Notes: generated by a model from the sequence alone, not told the origin. 64,000 bases of DNA from Halomonas sp. THAF5a (GCF_009363755.1 NZ_CP045417.1:2480001-2544000), one strand, 5' to 3'. Shown: positions 29,307 through 39,468, counted from the stretch's first letter. Numbers and translations are program-made.

Positions 29307-30254
29307 TCAGCGAGCGCGGCGCGCCTTGCCGAGCGCCGCCTCGAGGTCGTCGGGGAGCGGCGCCTTGATCTGCACGGGGCGTCCGCTGGTGGGTTCGGGA
29401 AAGGTCAGCGAGGCGGCGTGCAGGAAGAGTCGCGACACGCCGAGCCCCGCCGCCAGGCGCTGGCTCTCTCGACTGCCATACTTGTCGTCGCCGAGCAGCG
29501 GATGCCCGGCGTGGGCAGCATGCACGCGGATCTGGTGGGTCCGCCCGGTGACCGGCTCGGCCTCGACCAGGGTCACCTTGTCGAAGGTCTCGCGCACCGC
29601 GAAGCGGGTGCGGGCCACCTTGCCGGCCGCGTCGACCCGCACCCGCCGCTCGCCGTTGCCGAGCTCGTAGCGGTCGAGCCGGGCGCTAACGAAGTCGCGC
29701 CGCGCCGGCCAGCGCCCGGCCACCAGGGCCAGGTACCGCTTGTCCATCTTGTGATGCTTGAGCGACTCGTTGAGGGCGAGCAGCGCCGGGCGCGACTTGG
29801 CCAGCAGCAGGCAGCCGGAGGTGTCGCGATCCAGGCGGTGCACCAGCTCGAGGAAGTCGAGGTCCTCGCGCACCTGGCGCAGCGCCTCGATCAGGCCGAT
29901 CTTGACGCCGCTGCCGCCGTGCACGGCGAGCCCCGAGGGCTTGTTGATCACCAGCCAATCGCGCCCCTCGACCAGCACGCTGCCGGCCAGCAGGTTGCGC
30001 AGGTTGTCGCTGACCTCGCGCACCGCCTCGCGAGGCGTGAGGCGCAGCGGCGGGATGCGCACCAGGTCGCCCAGCGCCAGGCGCGTATCCGCCTTGACTC
30101 GCTTCTTGTTGACCCGCACCTCGCCCTTGCGCACGATGCGGTAGATCAGCGCGCGCGGCGCTCCTTTCATGCGCGTCAACAGGAAGTTGTCGACCCGCTG
30201 GCCGACCTGACCCTCGGTCACTTCCACCCACTGCACGTCGCGCCCTTCGGCCAT
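29307..30254 (-). CDS. rluC: 23S rRNA pseudouridine synthase RluC
   Basis: Makes pseudouridine at 955, 2504 and 2580 (E. coli numbering) in 23S rRNA. An S4 RNA-binding domain occupies the N-terminus (GQRVDNFLLTRM ... VRVNKKRV), and the catalytic Asp is in HRLDRDTSGCLLLAKS near residue 148. C-terminal TGRTHQIRVHAAHAGHP is conserved. ATG 30254 has GGAG five bases upstream; a GTG four codons earlier is less likely. Divergent from rne, as in E. coli. Confidence 0.95.
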   Translation of the reverse strand: MAEGRDVQWVEVTEGQVGQRVDNFLLTRMKGAPRALIYRIVRKGEVRVNKKRVKADTRLALGDLVRIPPLRLTPREAVREVSDNLRNLLAGSVLVEGRDWLVINKPSGLAVHGGSGVKIGLIEALRQVREDLDFLELVHRLDRDTSGCLLLAKSRPALLALNESLKHHKMDKRYLALVAGRWPARRDFVSARLDRYELGNGERRVRVDAAGKVARTRFAVRETFDKVTLVEAEPVTGRTHQIRVHAAHAGHPLLGDDKYGSRESQRLAAGLGVSRLFLHAASLTFPEPTSGRPVQIKAPLPDDLEAALGKARRAR

Positions 30255-30320
30255 GCCGCACTCCACTCAAAACCCGCTCGAAAGGCGCATTCTAACGCAG
30301 TGCGCGCCATCCTGCGCCAA

Positions 30321-30349
30321 TTGCTGGCCACCCCCGTTACTGGTATATT
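30321..30349 (+). promoter_or_regulatory. Predicted sigma-70 promoter of rne
   Basis: TTGCTG (30321-30326) and TATATT (30344-30349) are separated by exactly 17 bases in the rluC-rne gap. Transcription would start near 30356, about 460 bases before the rne ATG. E. coli rne likewise has a long leader. Assigned by eye. Confidence 0.55.
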
Positions 30350-30355
30350 GCCAGC

Positions 30356-30817
30356 TCGCCTCAATGGGTCGTGACGACCCGATAGCGCGCCTGCACGACA
30401 GACACGCAGGCCGAGGCGAAAAGATCAGGCCGCGAAGATCCTCGCCAATCCGAGGTCCCGCCGCCGACAAGCAAACGATACTACGCCACGCCCGGCTCCG
30501 GTCGCGTCCGCTGCGGCACGATCGGAGACCCTGGGATACGTATAACAACGTGCCGGAGGCCGGCGTTGGCGAATCGATGAATGCCAGGTGTTGGCGGTGA
30601 CCGCAGAACCGGATGGGCGATGACCCACCGTGACATGTCCTGCCACCGCCCCGTACTCAACATGATCATGCCGTGTCGGATCCATTGTGCAAGGATGCTC
30701 CGGGGCGGCCGGGCGCTATACCGCATCCGCGACATGCGCTGAGCACAGGCACGCTGCAGCCAGCGGTTCGCCTTCGTCGTTGACCGTCATCCGGCACGTC
30801 CATATTTGTGAGACGAC
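30356..30817 (+). other. Long structured 5' leader of rne
   Basis: No gene is convincing in this 460-base stretch. Its first part folds readily: GGGTCG-TGA-CGACCC (30366-30380) is a perfect short hairpin, and GCCTGC (30389-30394) pairs with GCAGGC (30406-30411). In E. coli the rne leader forms hairpins through which RNase E cleaves and limits its own mRNA, and a similar role here is an inference. A 115-codon frame across it lacks typical codon use. Confidence 0.5.
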
Positions 30818-33800
30818 ATGAAACGGATGCTCATCAATGCGACCCAGCCCGAAGAGCTGCGCGTCGCACTGGTCGATGGACAACGCCTCTACGACCTGGA
30901 CATCGAGTCCGGGGCCCGGGAACAGAAGAAAGCCAATATCTACCGCGGCAAGATCACCCGCGTCGAACCCTCCCTCGAAGCCGCCTTCGTCGACTTCGGT
31001 GCCGACCGTCACGGCTTCCTCCCCCTCAAGGAGGTCTCCCGCGACTACTTCCTGAAGGAGCCCTCCGGGCGCCCCAGCATCAAGGAGGTCCTCAAGGAGG
31101 GCCAGGAAGTGATCGTCCAGGTCGACAAGGAGGAGCGCGGCAACAAGGGCGCGGCGCTGACCACCTTCATCAGCCTGGCCGGCCGCTTCCTGGTGCTGAT
31201 GCCCAACAACCCGCGAGCCGGCGGCATCTCGCGGCGCATCGAGGGCGAGGAGCGCAGCCAGCTCAAGGAGGCCATGAGCCAGCTGACCGTGCCCGACAAG
31301 ATGGGCCTGATCGTGCGCACCGCCGGCATCGGCCGCTCCCCCGAGGAGCTGCAGTGGGACCTCGACTACCTGGTCCAGGTGTGGGAGTCGATCACCGAGG
31401 AGGCCGGCAAGCGCGCCGCCCCCTTCCTGATCTACCGCGAGTCCAACGTCATCATCCGCGCCATGCGCGACTACCTGCGCCAGGACATCGGCGAGGTGCT
31501 GATCGACAACGAGGCGATCCACCAGGAGGCGCTGGCCTTCATCCGCCAGGTGATGCCCTCCTACCAGCAGAAGATCAAGCTCTACGTCGACGAGGTCCCG
31601 CTCTTCTCGCGCTTCCAGATCGAGTCGCAGATCGAGACCGCCTACGAGCGTGAGGTCAAGCTCCCCTCCGGCGGCTCCATCGTCATCGATCATACCGAAG
31701 CCCTGGTCTCCATCGACATCAACTCGGCGCGGGCCACCCGCGGCAGCGACATCGAGGAGACCGCGCTGCAGACCAACCTGGAGGCGGCCGACGAGATCGC
31801 CCGCCAGCTGCGCCTGCGCGACATCGGCGGCCTGGTGGTCATCGACTTCATCGACATGAGTCCGGCACGCAACCAGCGCGAGGTCGAGAACCGCACCCGC
31901 GACGCCCTGAAGCTCGATCGCGCCCGGGTCCAGATCGGGCGCATCTCGCGCTTCGGCCTGATGGAGATGTCCCGCCAGCGCCTGCGCCCGTCCCTGGGTG
32001 AGACCAGCGGCGTGGTCTGCCCGCGCTGCGACGGCCAGGGCACCATCCGCGACGTGCGCTCCCTCTCGCTCTCCATCATGCGCCTGATCGAGGAAGAGGC
32101 CATGAAGGAGCGCAGCGCCCAGATCCGCGCCATCCTGCCGGTGCCGGTGGCCACCTACCTGCTCAACGAGAAGCGCAGCGTGCTGGCCGAGATCGAGCGC
32201 CGCCAGGACGTGCGCGTGGTGATGCTGCCCAACCCCGACATGGACACGCCCCACTACGACGTCCAGCGCCTGCGCGACGACCACGTCGACGAGGAAGGCA
32301 CCGCCAACCTCTCCAGCTTCGAGCTCTCCACCGACACCGAGGTGGGCAAGGAGCCGGAGGCCGCCTTCGGCAAGCCGGTCCAGCGCGCCGAGGCCGCAGT
32401 CAAGACGGTGATCCACCACGAGCCCGCCCCCGCCTCCTTGCAGAAGGAGGAGGCCCAGGCGCCGGCCGCCAAGGCCCCGACCGCCGACAAGCCCAGCGCG
32501 GCTAAGGCCTCCGGTGCCAAGGCACCAACCGCCAAGGCGCCGACCGCGAAGCCGGCCGCCGAGCCCGAGGGCGGCGTCCTCGGCCGCCTGGTCAAGGGGC
32601 TGGCCAAGCTGCTCGGCGGCGAGGAGACCCCCGCCGGCCAGGAGAAGGCACCCGCCGCTCGCCGCAGCGAGTCGACGGAAGCCGGCGACCAGGCGGCGCG
32701 CAAGCCCGCCGCCCGTGACGACGACCGCGGCGGCCGCCAGCGTCGTCAGCGCAACGACCAGCGTCGCGGCACCCCGCGCCAGGACGGCGGGCGCGACGAG
32801 GGCAAGGCCAGCGGCGCCGAAGGGCGTGACAATCGCGGCAACCGCGGCGGCCGTGGGCGCGGCCGCCAGGACGACAACCGCCAGGCCCCGCGCCAGCAGG
32901 ACGCGCCCAAGGCGCGTGACGACAAGCCTCGCGATGAGAAGCTCCGCGAGGAGGCGCGCCGCCAGAAGCCGAGCGACAAGCCCGCCGAGAAGGCTGCCGA
33001 GAAGCCGAGCGACAAGCGTGCGGACAAGCCGGCGGCCAGCGAGCCGGTGGATGATGGCAAGCCGAAGCGGACACGCAACAACCCGCGTAACCGCACGCGC
33101 AAGCACGCCATCAACCCCAAGGCCGAGGCCGAGCAGCAGCGCCTGCAGGCCGAAGCCGCCGAGGCGCCCAAGGATGCCCCGGTAGCGGCCGAGGCCAATG
33201 CTGAGCCGAAGCCGGCCGAGACCAAGCCCGAACCGAAGGCCGAGCAGAAGCCGGCCGAGGCCAAGTCGGAGCCGAAGGCCGAGCAAAAGCCCGCCGAGGC
33301 CAAGTCCGAGCCGAAGGCCGAGCAGAAACCCGCCGCCGAGGCCAAGTCGGAGCCGAAGGCCGAGCAGAAACCCGCCGCCGAGGCCAAGTCGGAGCCGAAG
33401 GCCGAGCAGAAGCCCGCCGAGGCCAAGTCCGAGCCGAAGGCCGAGCAGAAACCCGCCGCCGAGGCCAAGTCCGAGCCGAAGGCCGAGCAGAAGCCCGCCG
33501 AGGCCAAGTCCGAGCCGAAGGCCGAGCAGAAGCCCGCCGAGGCCAAGTCCGAGCCGAAGGCCGAGCCGAAAGCCGAGCAGAAGCCGGCCGAGGCCAAGCC
33601 GGAACCGAAGGCCGAGCAGCAGCCCGCCGAGGCCAAGCCCGAGCCGAAGGCCGAGCAGAAGCCCGCCGAGGCCAAGTCCGAGCCGAAGGCCGAGCAGAAG
33701 TCGGCCGAGGCCAAGCCGGAGCCCAAGGCCGAGGAAAAAGCCGAGCAGAAGCCCGCCGAGGCCAAGCCGGAGCCCAAGGCCGAGGAAAAAGCCGAGCAGA

Positions 33801-34087
33801 AGCCCGCCGAGGTTAAGCCCGAACCGAAAGCCGAGCCGAAGGCCGAGCAGAAGGCCGCCGAGGCCAAGCCGGAACCGAAGGCCGAGCAGAAGCCGGCCGA
33901 GGCCAAGCCCGAGCAGAAGCCCGCCGAAGCCAAGCCGGAGCAGAAGCCGGCCGAGGAAAAGGCCGAGTCTGAGCCTCAGCCCGCCGCCAAGGCCTCTCGC
34001 CGCCGGGGGCGTCGCGCGCACAACGATCCGCGCGAGATCCGCCGCCGCGAGCAGGAGGCCAAGGCCCAGGACGGCCAGCAGGGCTGA
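30818..34087 (+). CDS. rne: Ribonuclease E
   Basis: Essential endoribonuclease of 1089 residues for mRNA decay and rRNA/tRNA maturation. The N-terminal half is almost colinear with E. coli: [20 protein letters not shown], an S1 domain (about 38-120), catalytic Asp in [13 protein letters not shown] (about 301) and [10 protein letters not shown] (about 344), and the zinc-link CPRCDGQG (about 402). The disordered C-terminal half carries a membrane-binding amphipathic helix, [18 protein letters not shown], near 586, an Arg/Gly-rich RNA-binding stretch (about 640-720), then a Lys/Glu/Pro/Ala tandem repeat region (about 805-1050) and an Arg-rich end. Confidence 0.97.
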   Translation: MKRMLINATQPEELRVALVDGQRLYDLDIESGAREQKKANIYRGKITRVEPSLEAAFVDFGADRHGFLPLKEVSRDYFLKEPSGRPSIKEVLKEGQEVIVQVDKEERGNKGAALTTFISLAGRFLVLMPNNPRAGGISRRIEGEERSQLKEAMSQLTVPDKMGLIVRTAGIGRSPEELQWDLDYLVQVWESITEEAGKRAAPFLIYRESNVIIRAMRDYLRQDIGEVLIDNEAIHQEALAFIRQVMPSYQQKIKLYVDEVPLFSRFQIESQIETAYEREVKLPSGGSIVIDHTEALVSIDINSARATRGSDIEETALQTNLEAADEIARQLRLRDIGGLVVIDFIDMSPARNQREVENRTRDALKLDRARVQIGRISRFGLMEMSRQRLRPSLGETSGVVCPRCDGQGTIRDVRSLSLSIMRLIEEEAMKERSAQIRAILPVPVATYLLNEKRSVLAEIERRQDVRVVMLPNPDMDTPHYDVQRLRDDHVDEEGTANLSSFELSTDTEVGKEPEAAFGKPVQRAEAAVKTVIHHEPAPASLQKEEAQAPAAKAPTADKPSAAKASGAKAPTAKAPTAKPAAEPEGGVLGRLVKGLAKLLGGEETPAGQEKAPAARRSESTEAGDQAARKPAARDDDRGGRQRRQRNDQRRGTPRQDGGRDEGKASGAEGRDNRGNRGGRGRGRQDDNRQAPRQQDAPKARDDKPRDEKLREEARRQKPSDKPAEKAAEKPSDKRADKPAASEPVDDGKPKRTRNNPRNRTRKHAINPKAEAEQQRLQAEAAEAPKDAPVAAEANAEPKPAETKPEPKAEQKPAEAKSEPKAEQKPAEAKSEPKAEQKPAAEAKSEPKAEQKPAAEAKSEPKAEQKPAEAKSEPKAEQKPAAEAKSEPKAEQKPAEAKSEPKAEQKPAEAKSEPKAEPKAEQKPAEAKPEPKAEQQPAEAKPEPKAEQKPAEAKSEPKAEQKSAEAKPEPKAEEKAEQKPAEAKPEPKAEEKAEQKPAEVKPEPKAEPKAEQKAAEAKPEPKAEQKPAEAKPEQKPAEAKPEQKPAEEKAESEPQPAAKASRRRGRRAHNDPREIRRREQEAKAQDGQQG
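33230..33966 (+). repeat. In-frame tandem repeats in the RNase E tail
   Basis: About 16 copies of a 13-17 residue unit with core [12 protein letters not shown](S/P), encoded by 39-51 base units such as those starting GAGCCGAAGGCCGAGCAGAA. Several copies gain one Ala or a second KAE. Copies differ mainly at third codon positions and at Ser/Pro, so expansion was stepwise. The region is charged and lacks hydrophobic residues, so it is expected to be disordered. Confidence 0.9.
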
Positions 34088-34102
34088 TCCCCGCCCCGCT
34101 CC

Positions 34103-34143
34103 AACGACAACGCCCGCAGCCATGGCTGCGGGCGTTGTCGTTT
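34103..34143. terminator. Terminator shared by rne and murB
   Basis: An 18-base perfect stem (AACGACAACGCCCGCAGC and its complement) with a four-base loop is followed by TTT on the + strand and preceded by the complementary A-rich side. It starts 16 bases after the rne stop and lies 45 bases past the convergent murB stop. Confidence 0.85.
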
Positions 34144-34187
34144 AGGGAGAGCCGATCGGCTCGACGGGGAAGTGAACTCGCCTGGCG

Positions 34188-35198
34188 CTATCCGGCGCGA
34201 CGCGGCTCGCGCTCGAGGACGACGCCGAAGCGCTCCCGCACCCGGGCGGCTACCTCGCCGGCGAAGCCGAGCAGCTCCTCGGTGCTGCCCCCGCCGAAGT
34301 GCACCAGTACCAGGGCCTGGCGGTCATGCACGCCGAAGTGGCCCCGGCGCCAGCCCTTCAGCCCGCAGCGATCGATCAGCCAGCCGGCGGCGAGCTTGAC
34401 GCGCCCATCGGGCTGGGGAAAGTGCGGCAGGTCGGGATGCTCGGCCAGCAGCCGGCGGGCGTGCTCGCCGTCGACCAGCGGGTTCTTGAAGAAGCTGCCG
34501 GCGTTGCCGAGGGTCGCGGGATCGGGGAGCTTCTCGCGGCGGATCGCACAGACCGCCTCGGCCACCTCGAGGGCCGTCGGTGCGGGATCGAGCCGGCCGG
34601 CGAGGTCGCCATAGCCCAGCCGCGGACGCGGCTCGGTCGACACGCGCAGCACCAGCCGGGTAATCACCATGCGCCCCGACAGCGCGCCCTTGAAGACGCT
34701 GTCCCGGTAGCCGAAGGCGCAGTCGGACGCAGACAGCACGGCCTCCCGGCCGTCATCGAGATATACCAGGTGGACCGCCTCGAGCAGGTCGCCGAGCTCG
34801 ACGCCGTAGGCGCCGATGTTCTGGATCGGCGCCGCCCCGCAGTGGCCGGGGATCAACGCCAGGTTCTCGGCGCCCCAGAGCCCCCGCTTCGCCAGGGCCA
34901 TCACCAGGGCGTGCCACTCCACCGCCGCCTCGGCGTGCACGCGGATGCCGTCATCGCGCTCCTCGAGCCACCACTGCGCCATGGCCGGCTGGAGCACCAG
35001 CCCCGGCAACCGCGCCGGCAGGATCAGGTTGCTGCCGCCGCCGAGCACCGTCAGCGGCCAGTCGTGCCGCCGCGCCAGGGCCAGCGCCTCGCGCAGCGCG
35101 TCGAGGGTCGCCGGCGCCGCGTAGCGCTCGGCAACGCAGGGCAGCCCGAGGGTGTTGGCGTCGGTCAGGGGGTGATCGGCGTGGAGCATCAGGCTCAA
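34188..35198 (-). CDS. murB: UDP-N-acetylenolpyruvoylglucosamine reductase
   Basis: FAD enzyme of 336 residues (E. coli-type, type I) reducing the enolpyruvyl group to make UDP-MurNAc. FAD-binding LGGGSNLIL is near residue 58, GAYGVELGDLLEAV near 131, the conserved FGYRDSVFKGAL near 165, and GNAGSFFKNP near 234, where the proton-donor Ser sits. The start is a TTG with GGAGG seven bases upstream that overlaps the phosphatase stop as TTGA; the ATG three codons later (35189) is the alternative. Confidence 0.94.
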   Translation of the reverse strand: MSLMLHADHPLTDANTLGLPCVAERYAAPATLDALREALALARRHDWPLTVLGGGSNLILPARLPGLVLQPAMAQWWLEERDDGIRVHAEAAVEWHALVMALAKRGLWGAENLALIPGHCGAAPIQNIGAYGVELGDLLEAVHLVYLDDGREAVLSASDCAFGYRDSVFKGALSGRMVITRLVLRVSTEPRPRLGYGDLAGRLDPAPTALEVAEAVCAIRREKLPDPATLGNAGSFFKNPLVDGEHARRLLAEHPDLPHFPQPDGRVKLAAGWLIDRCGLKGWRRGHFGVHDRQALVLVHFGGGSTEELLGFAGEVAARVRERFGVVLEREPRRAG

Positions 35199-35671
35199 GG
35201 CGTGGCCTCCAGGCGCGCGGCGATCTCGGCCACGAGCCCCCGGGAGGCCTCCTCGATCAGATCCAGCACCGTCTCGAAACCGCCCTCGTCACCGAAGTAG
35301 GGATCGGGCACGGCGCGCTCGGGCCAGCCGGCGTAGGCGAGGAAGAGGCCGACGACCGCCTCGCTGGACGCCGGCCGCTGGGCCTCGATGGCGGCGAGGT
35401 TGTCGTGGTCCATGGCGAGCACATAGTCGAAGCGCGCGAAGTCCTCGGCGGCGAGTTGCCGCGCCCGCAGCGCGGAGAGGTCGATCCCGCGGCGCAGGGC
35501 GGCCTCCCGGGCGCGGGCGTCCGGCGCCTTGCCCACGTGCCAGGGGCCGATGCCGCAGGAGTCGACCTCGACCCGCGCGGCGAGGCCGGCCCGCTCGAGA
35601 TGGGCGCGGAAGACCCCCTCCGCGGTGGGCGAGCGGCAGATGTTGCCCAGGCAGACGAAGAGCACGCGCAT
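35195..35671 (-). CDS. Low-molecular-weight protein-tyrosine phosphatase
   Basis: Phosphatase of 158 residues with the P-loop VCLGNICRSPTAEGVF at the N-terminus (C-x4-NICRS) and the acid Asp in VPDPYFGDEGGFE near 127. Complete and typical in length. It sits between kdsB and murB, with TGATG and TTGA overlaps on either side, an order shared with Pseudomonas. It is not next to a tyrosine kinase, so a capsule-regulating Wzb role is not supported by context. Confidence 0.9.
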   Translation of the reverse strand: MRVLFVCLGNICRSPTAEGVFRAHLERAGLAARVEVDSCGIGPWHVGKAPDARAREAALRRGIDLSALRARQLAAEDFARFDYVLAMDHDNLAAIEAQRPASSEAVVGLFLAYAGWPERAVPDPYFGDEGGFETVLDLIEEASRGLVAEIAARLEATP

Positions 35672-36459
35672 CAGGCATCTCCCTCGCGGTCCTGGCCCTC
35701 GAGCAGCGCGCGGACCCGCGCGAGATCGGCCTCGGTGTCGACGCCGGCCGGATGGGGGACCCGGGCCAGGGCGACCTGGATGGCATGGCCGTGGTGGAGG
35801 GCGCGCAGCTGCTCGAGCTGTTCGAGTTGCTCCAGGGGCGACGGCGGCCAGTCGCGGTAGTCGGCGAGAAAGCCCGCCCGATAGGCGTAGAGGCCGATGT
35901 GGCGCAGCCAGGCGTCGGTCTCGAGCCGCTCGGGACGCCGGGCGAAGGCGTCGCGATCCCAGGGGATGGGCGCCCGGGAGAAGTAGAGCGCCCGCCCGGA
36001 GAGGGCGCGCACCACCTTCACCGCGTTGGGGTTGAAGAGCGTCTCGACATCGCTGATCGGCTCGGCCAGGGTGGCGATGGAGGCCTCGGGATCGTCGAAC
36101 AGCCGGTCGGCGACCTGGTCGATCAGCGCCGGCGGGATCAGCGGCTCGTCGCCCTGCACGTTGACCAGCACGGCATCGTCGGCGAGCCCCAGGCGCTCGG
36201 CCACCTCCGCCAGGCGATCGGTCCCGGAGGGGTGGTCGTCACGGGTCATCACCACCTCGGCGCCGAGGGGCGCGAGGGCCTCGCGGATGCGCGCGTCATC
36301 GGTGGCCACCACCACCCGCGCCGCGCGACTCGCGCCGGCGCGCCGCCAGACATGCGCCACCATGGGCTCCCCGGCGATCTCCGCCAGCGGCTTGCCGGGC
36401 AGGCGCGAGGAGGCGTGACGGGCGGGAATCACCGCGATGAAGGCGTCGTCACCGCTCAT
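35671..36459 (-). CDS. kdsB: CMP-Kdo synthetase
   Basis: 3-deoxy-manno-octulosonate cytidylyltransferase of 262 residues, activating Kdo for lipid A core synthesis. [19 protein letters not shown] is the nucleotide-binding start, [13 protein letters not shown] holds the metal-binding Asp, and [12 protein letters not shown] is typical. The ATG at 36459 (GGGGGAGG upstream) overlaps the Trm112-like stop by one base. A frame extending to 36585 is unsupported. Confidence 0.95.
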   Translation of the reverse strand: MSGDDAFIAVIPARHASSRLPGKPLAEIAGEPMVAHVWRRAGASRAARVVVATDDARIREALAPLGAEVVMTRDDHPSGTDRLAEVAERLGLADDAVLVNVQGDEPLIPPALIDQVADRLFDDPEASIATLAEPISDVETLFNPNAVKVVRALSGRALYFSRAPIPWDRDAFARRPERLETDAWLRHIGLYAYRAGFLADYRDWPPSPLEQLEQLEQLRALHHGHAIQVALARVPHPAGVDTEADLARVRALLEGQDREGDA

Positions 36460-36668
36460 CACGCCTCCCCCGTGCGTCCCGGCGAGTCGTGCAGCGTCTC
36501 GTCGACGCTCATGGCCCGCGCCTCCTCGGGCAGCATTACCGGGATGCCGTCGCGGATCGGGTAGGCGAGCCCGTCGAAGCGGCACTCGAGCTCGAGGGCC
36601 TCGCGATGGTACCTAAGCTTGCCCTTGCACAGCGGGCAGACCAGCATTGCCAGCAGTTCCTTGTCCAT
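36459..36668 (-). CDS. Trm112-family protein (YcaR-like)
   Basis: Small protein of 69 residues: [20 protein letters not shown] followed by [20 protein letters not shown]. The CPLC pair and the later single Cys are consistent with a Trm112-like zinc ribbon, possibly incomplete. It always sits between lpxK and kdsB in gammaproteobacteria, so it may aid one of them, but its role is not established. GGGGGAAG precedes the ATG. Confidence 0.9.
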   Translation of the reverse strand: MDKELLAMLVCPLCKGKLRYHREALELECRFDGLAYPIRDGIPVMLPEEARAMSVDETLHDSPGRTGEA

Positions 36669-36688
36669 GACTTCCCCCTCGTGGTGAT

Positions 36689-37726
36689 TCAGGTCGACGT
36701 CCGGGTCTCGCCGGGCGACGGATGAGATGATGACAGGCCGTCCAGCCGCCGCGCCAGCCAGTCGACGAAGCCGGCATCGGGGCGCGCTTCCACCTCGAGC
36801 ACCCAGCTCTCGTCGGGCGCCAGCCCCCGGCACTTCACCGCGTCCTTGGCGGTCATCACCAGCGGCCGGTCGTCGCCGAAGGCCAGCTCCTCGGCCGTGT
36901 AGCGGTGATGGTCCGCGAAGGCGTGGGGGATCGCCTCGACCCCCTGCTCCGCCAGGGTCGCGAAGAAGCGCGGCGGATGGCCGATCCCGGCGATGGCATG
37001 CACGGGCCCCGCGAAGGGCCGGGGCGAGAGCGGGAAGCGCCGGCCATCGCCCAGGCGGCGCCAGGCGGCGGGCTCCAGGGCCATGCGGTGGGCCCCCGCG
37101 GGCGGCGCGACGATGGGCGCGCCGTTGATCACCACCGCATCCACGCGCTCGAGCCGCGAAGCAGGCTCGCGCAGCGGGCCCGCCGGCAGGCAGCGGCCGT
37201 TGCCGAGGCCGCGGCGGCCGTCCACCACCACCAGCTCCAGGTCGCGGCCCAGCGCCAGGTGCTGCAAGCCGTCGTCGCCGATCAGGATATCGCAGCCCGC
37301 CTCGAGCAGGCGCCGCGCCCCGCGCGGCCGGTCCGGGTCCACCACCACCGGCAGGCCGGTCTGATCGGCCAGCATGCGCGGCTCGTCGCCGCAGGCGGCG
37401 ACCGGCGTCTGCGCGTCGACCAGCAGCGGATAGCGGTCGCTATGGCCACCATAGCCCCGGGAGAGGATGCCCGGCGTCCAGCCCCGCTCGGCCAGGTGAC
37501 GCCCCAGCCAGGCGACCAGCGGCGACTTGCCGGTGCCGCCCAGGGTGACGTTGCCGACCACGATCACCGGCACCGGGGCCCGCCATATCGGTCTGCGCCC
37601 CGAGGCGTAGGCCGCGGCGCGACGGCGCACCGCCAGGCGGTAGAGCGCCTCCAGGGGGCGCAGGACGCCCAGCCAGGCGTCGCCACGATAGGCCGCCGTC
37701 AGCCAGCGCTCGCCGAGGCCGCTCAT
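36689..37726 (-). CDS. lpxK: Tetraacyldisaccharide 4'-kinase
   Basis: Inner-membrane-associated kinase of 345 residues that phosphorylates the lipid A disaccharide at the 4' position. P-loop GNVTLGGTGKSPLVAWLG is near residue 57; DDGLQHLALGRDLELVVVDG, typical of the family, is near 151. Overlaps msbA by four bases (ATGA), so lipid A synthesis and export are coupled. Confidence 0.95.
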   Translation of the reverse strand: MSGLGERWLTAAYRGDAWLGVLRPLEALYRLAVRRRAAAYASGRRPIWRAPVPVIVVGNVTLGGTGKSPLVAWLGRHLAERGWTPGILSRGYGGHSDRYPLLVDAQTPVAACGDEPRMLADQTGLPVVVDPDRPRGARRLLEAGCDILIGDDGLQHLALGRDLELVVVDGRRGLGNGRCLPAGPLREPASRLERVDAVVINGAPIVAPPAGAHRMALEPAAWRRLGDGRRFPLSPRPFAGPVHAIAGIGHPPRFFATLAEQGVEAIPHAFADHHRYTAEELAFGDDRPLVMTAKDAVKCRGLAPDESWVLEVEARPDAGFVDWLARRLDGLSSSHPSPGETRTST

Positions 37727-39468
37727 GCCGGCTCGGACTCCTGGAACTGCAGCCGGTGCAACGCCGCGTAGGCGCCGTCGCGGGCCAGCAGCTCGTCGTG
37801 GGAGCCCTCCTCGACGATCTCGCCCTGCTCCATGACCAGGATGCGGTCGGCCCGCTCGATGGTCGAGAGGCGATGGGCGATGACGAAGGTGGTCCGGCCC
37901 TTGCAGACCTCTTCCAGGGCCGCCTGGATGTGGCGTTCGGATTCGGTGTCCAGCGCCGAGGTCGCCTCGTCGAGCACCAGCAGCGGGGCATCCTTGAAGA
38001 TCGCCCGGGCGATGGCCAGGCGCTGGCGCTGGCCACCGGAGAGCATCAGGCCGTTCTCCCCCACCACGCTGTCGTAGCCGTGGGGCATGCGTTCGATGAA
38101 CTCATGGGCATGGGCGGCCCGGGCCGCGGCCTCGATGGCCGCCGGGTCGGCGTCCGTCACGCCGTAGGCGATGTTGTCGGCGATGCTCGCGTTGAACAGG
38201 GTGACCTGCTGGGAGACCAGGGCGATCTGGCGGCGCAGCGGGGCCAGGCGGTACTCGCCCTGCTCCACCCCGTCGATCAACAGCCGTCCCGCCGTGGGGC
38301 GGTAGAAGCGCGGCAGCAGCCCGACCAGGGTCGACTTGCCGCTGCCGGAGCGACCGACGATGGCGACCATCTCGCCGGGCGCGACCTCCAGGTCGATCCC
38401 CTTGAGCACCTCGGGCTGGTCGTCGCCGTAGGCGAAGCGCACCCCCTCGAAGCAGACCCGCCCCTCGAGGCGGCCGGGATCCCGCGTCCCGGTGTCCGGC
38501 TCGGGCGCCTCCTCGAGCAGCCCGAAGAGCTCGCCGGCGGCGGCGATGCCCTTCTGGATGGTGGCGTTGATCTCGGTGAGCTGGCGCACCGGCTTGGCCA
38601 TCAGCGAGGCCGCGGTGATGAAGGCGACGAACTCGCCGGGGGTCATGTCCGCCATCAGCGCCGGCGACATGGCGAGCCACACCAGCACCGCCAGCGACAC
38701 CGCCACCAGCAGCTGGATCACCGGCGTGCTGGTGGCCTTGGTGAGCGCCTCCTTCATGCTCTGGCGCCGGTTGACCTCGCTGGCCTCGGCGAAGCGGGCC
38801 TTCTCGAAGGCCTCGGCGCCGTGGGTGCGCACCACCCGGTAGCCGGACAGCGCCTCGGCCGCCACGTGGGTCACCTCGCCCATGGAGCGCTGGATGCGCC
38901 GCGAGATGCGCCGGAAGCGCTTGCTGGCATAGCTGACCACGCCGCCGATCAGCGGGGTGACCGCCAGGAACAGCAGGGTCAGCATCCAGTTGGTCCACAG
39001 CAGGTAGGCGACCAGGCCGACCACGAAGAGCCCCTCGCGCAGCAGGATGGTGACCGCCTTGGTGGCGGCCCCGGTGACCTGCTCGACGTGGTAGGTGACC
39101 CGGGAGATCAGGTGGCCCGAGGAGTGGGCGTCGAAGAAGCGCCCCGGCAGGTGCAGCATGTGGTTGAAGACGTCGCAGCGCAGCGCATGGACCAGGTTCC
39201 TGGCCACGCTGCTCATGAAGTAGGTGCCGAGGAAGGTGCCGAGGCCCCGCGCGGCGAACATGCCCACCACGAACAGCGGCAGGAAGAGCCGGAAGTCCGC
39301 GTCGGGGTCCTGGATGCCGTCGATCAGTCGCTTCATCATCTCGGCCAGTGCCGTGCTCGAGGCGGCGTAGATCACGTAGCCGAGGATCGCCAGGCCGAAG
39401 GCGCGCCAGTGGGGCTTCACATAGGCCAGCAGGCGCTTGTAGAGGGTCCAGCCGGAATGTTGGATCAC
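37723..39468 (-). CDS. msbA: Lipid A flippase MsbA
   Basis: ABC exporter half-transporter of 581 residues; a homodimer flips lipid A-core across the inner membrane. Six transmembrane segments occupy residues 1-320. The nucleotide-binding domain has Walker A GRSGSGKSTLVGLL near 380, signature LSGGQRQRLAIARA near 482, and Walker B LLVLDEATSALD near 502. The start is GTG, overlapping the exbD stop as GTGA. Its place between exbD and lpxK supports MsbA rather than a drug exporter. Confidence 0.95.
   Translation of the reverse strand: MIQHSGWTLYKRLLAYVKPHWRAFGLAILGYVIYAASSTALAEMMKRLIDGIQDPDADFRLFLPLFVVGMFAARGLGTFLGTYFMSSVARNLVHALRCDVFNHMLHLPGRFFDAHSSGHLISRVTYHVEQVTGAATKAVTILLREGLFVVGLVAYLLWTNWMLTLLFLAVTPLIGGVVSYASKRFRRISRRIQRSMGEVTHVAAEALSGYRVVRTHGAEAFEKARFAEASEVNRRQSMKEALTKATSTPVIQLLVAVSLAVLVWLAMSPALMADMTPGEFVAFITAASLMAKPVRQLTEINATIQKGIAAAGELFGLLEEAPEPDTGTRDPGRLEGRVCFEGVRFAYGDDQPEVLKGIDLEVAPGEMVAIVGRSGSGKSTLVGLLPRFYRPTAGRLLIDGVEQGEYRLAPLRRQIALVSQQVTLFNASIADNIAYGVTDADPAAIEAAARAAHAHEFIERMPHGYDSVVGENGLMLSGGQRQRLAIARAIFKDAPLLVLDEATSALDTESERHIQAALEEVCKGRTTFVIAHRLSTIERADRILVMEQGEIVEEGSHDELLARDGAYAALHRLQFQESEPA

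Noticed and set aside
33230..33966. CRISPR-like spacing of repeats in rne
   Set aside because: Repeats are contiguous and in frame, with no unique spacers, and no cas genes are present.
30716..34123. Open frame of about 1135 codons antisense to rne
   Set aside because: It lies fully opposite rne, whose protein is unmistakable. The antisense frame is open because the GC-rich repeat codons rarely give stops; its predicted Leu/Gly repeat protein has no independent support.
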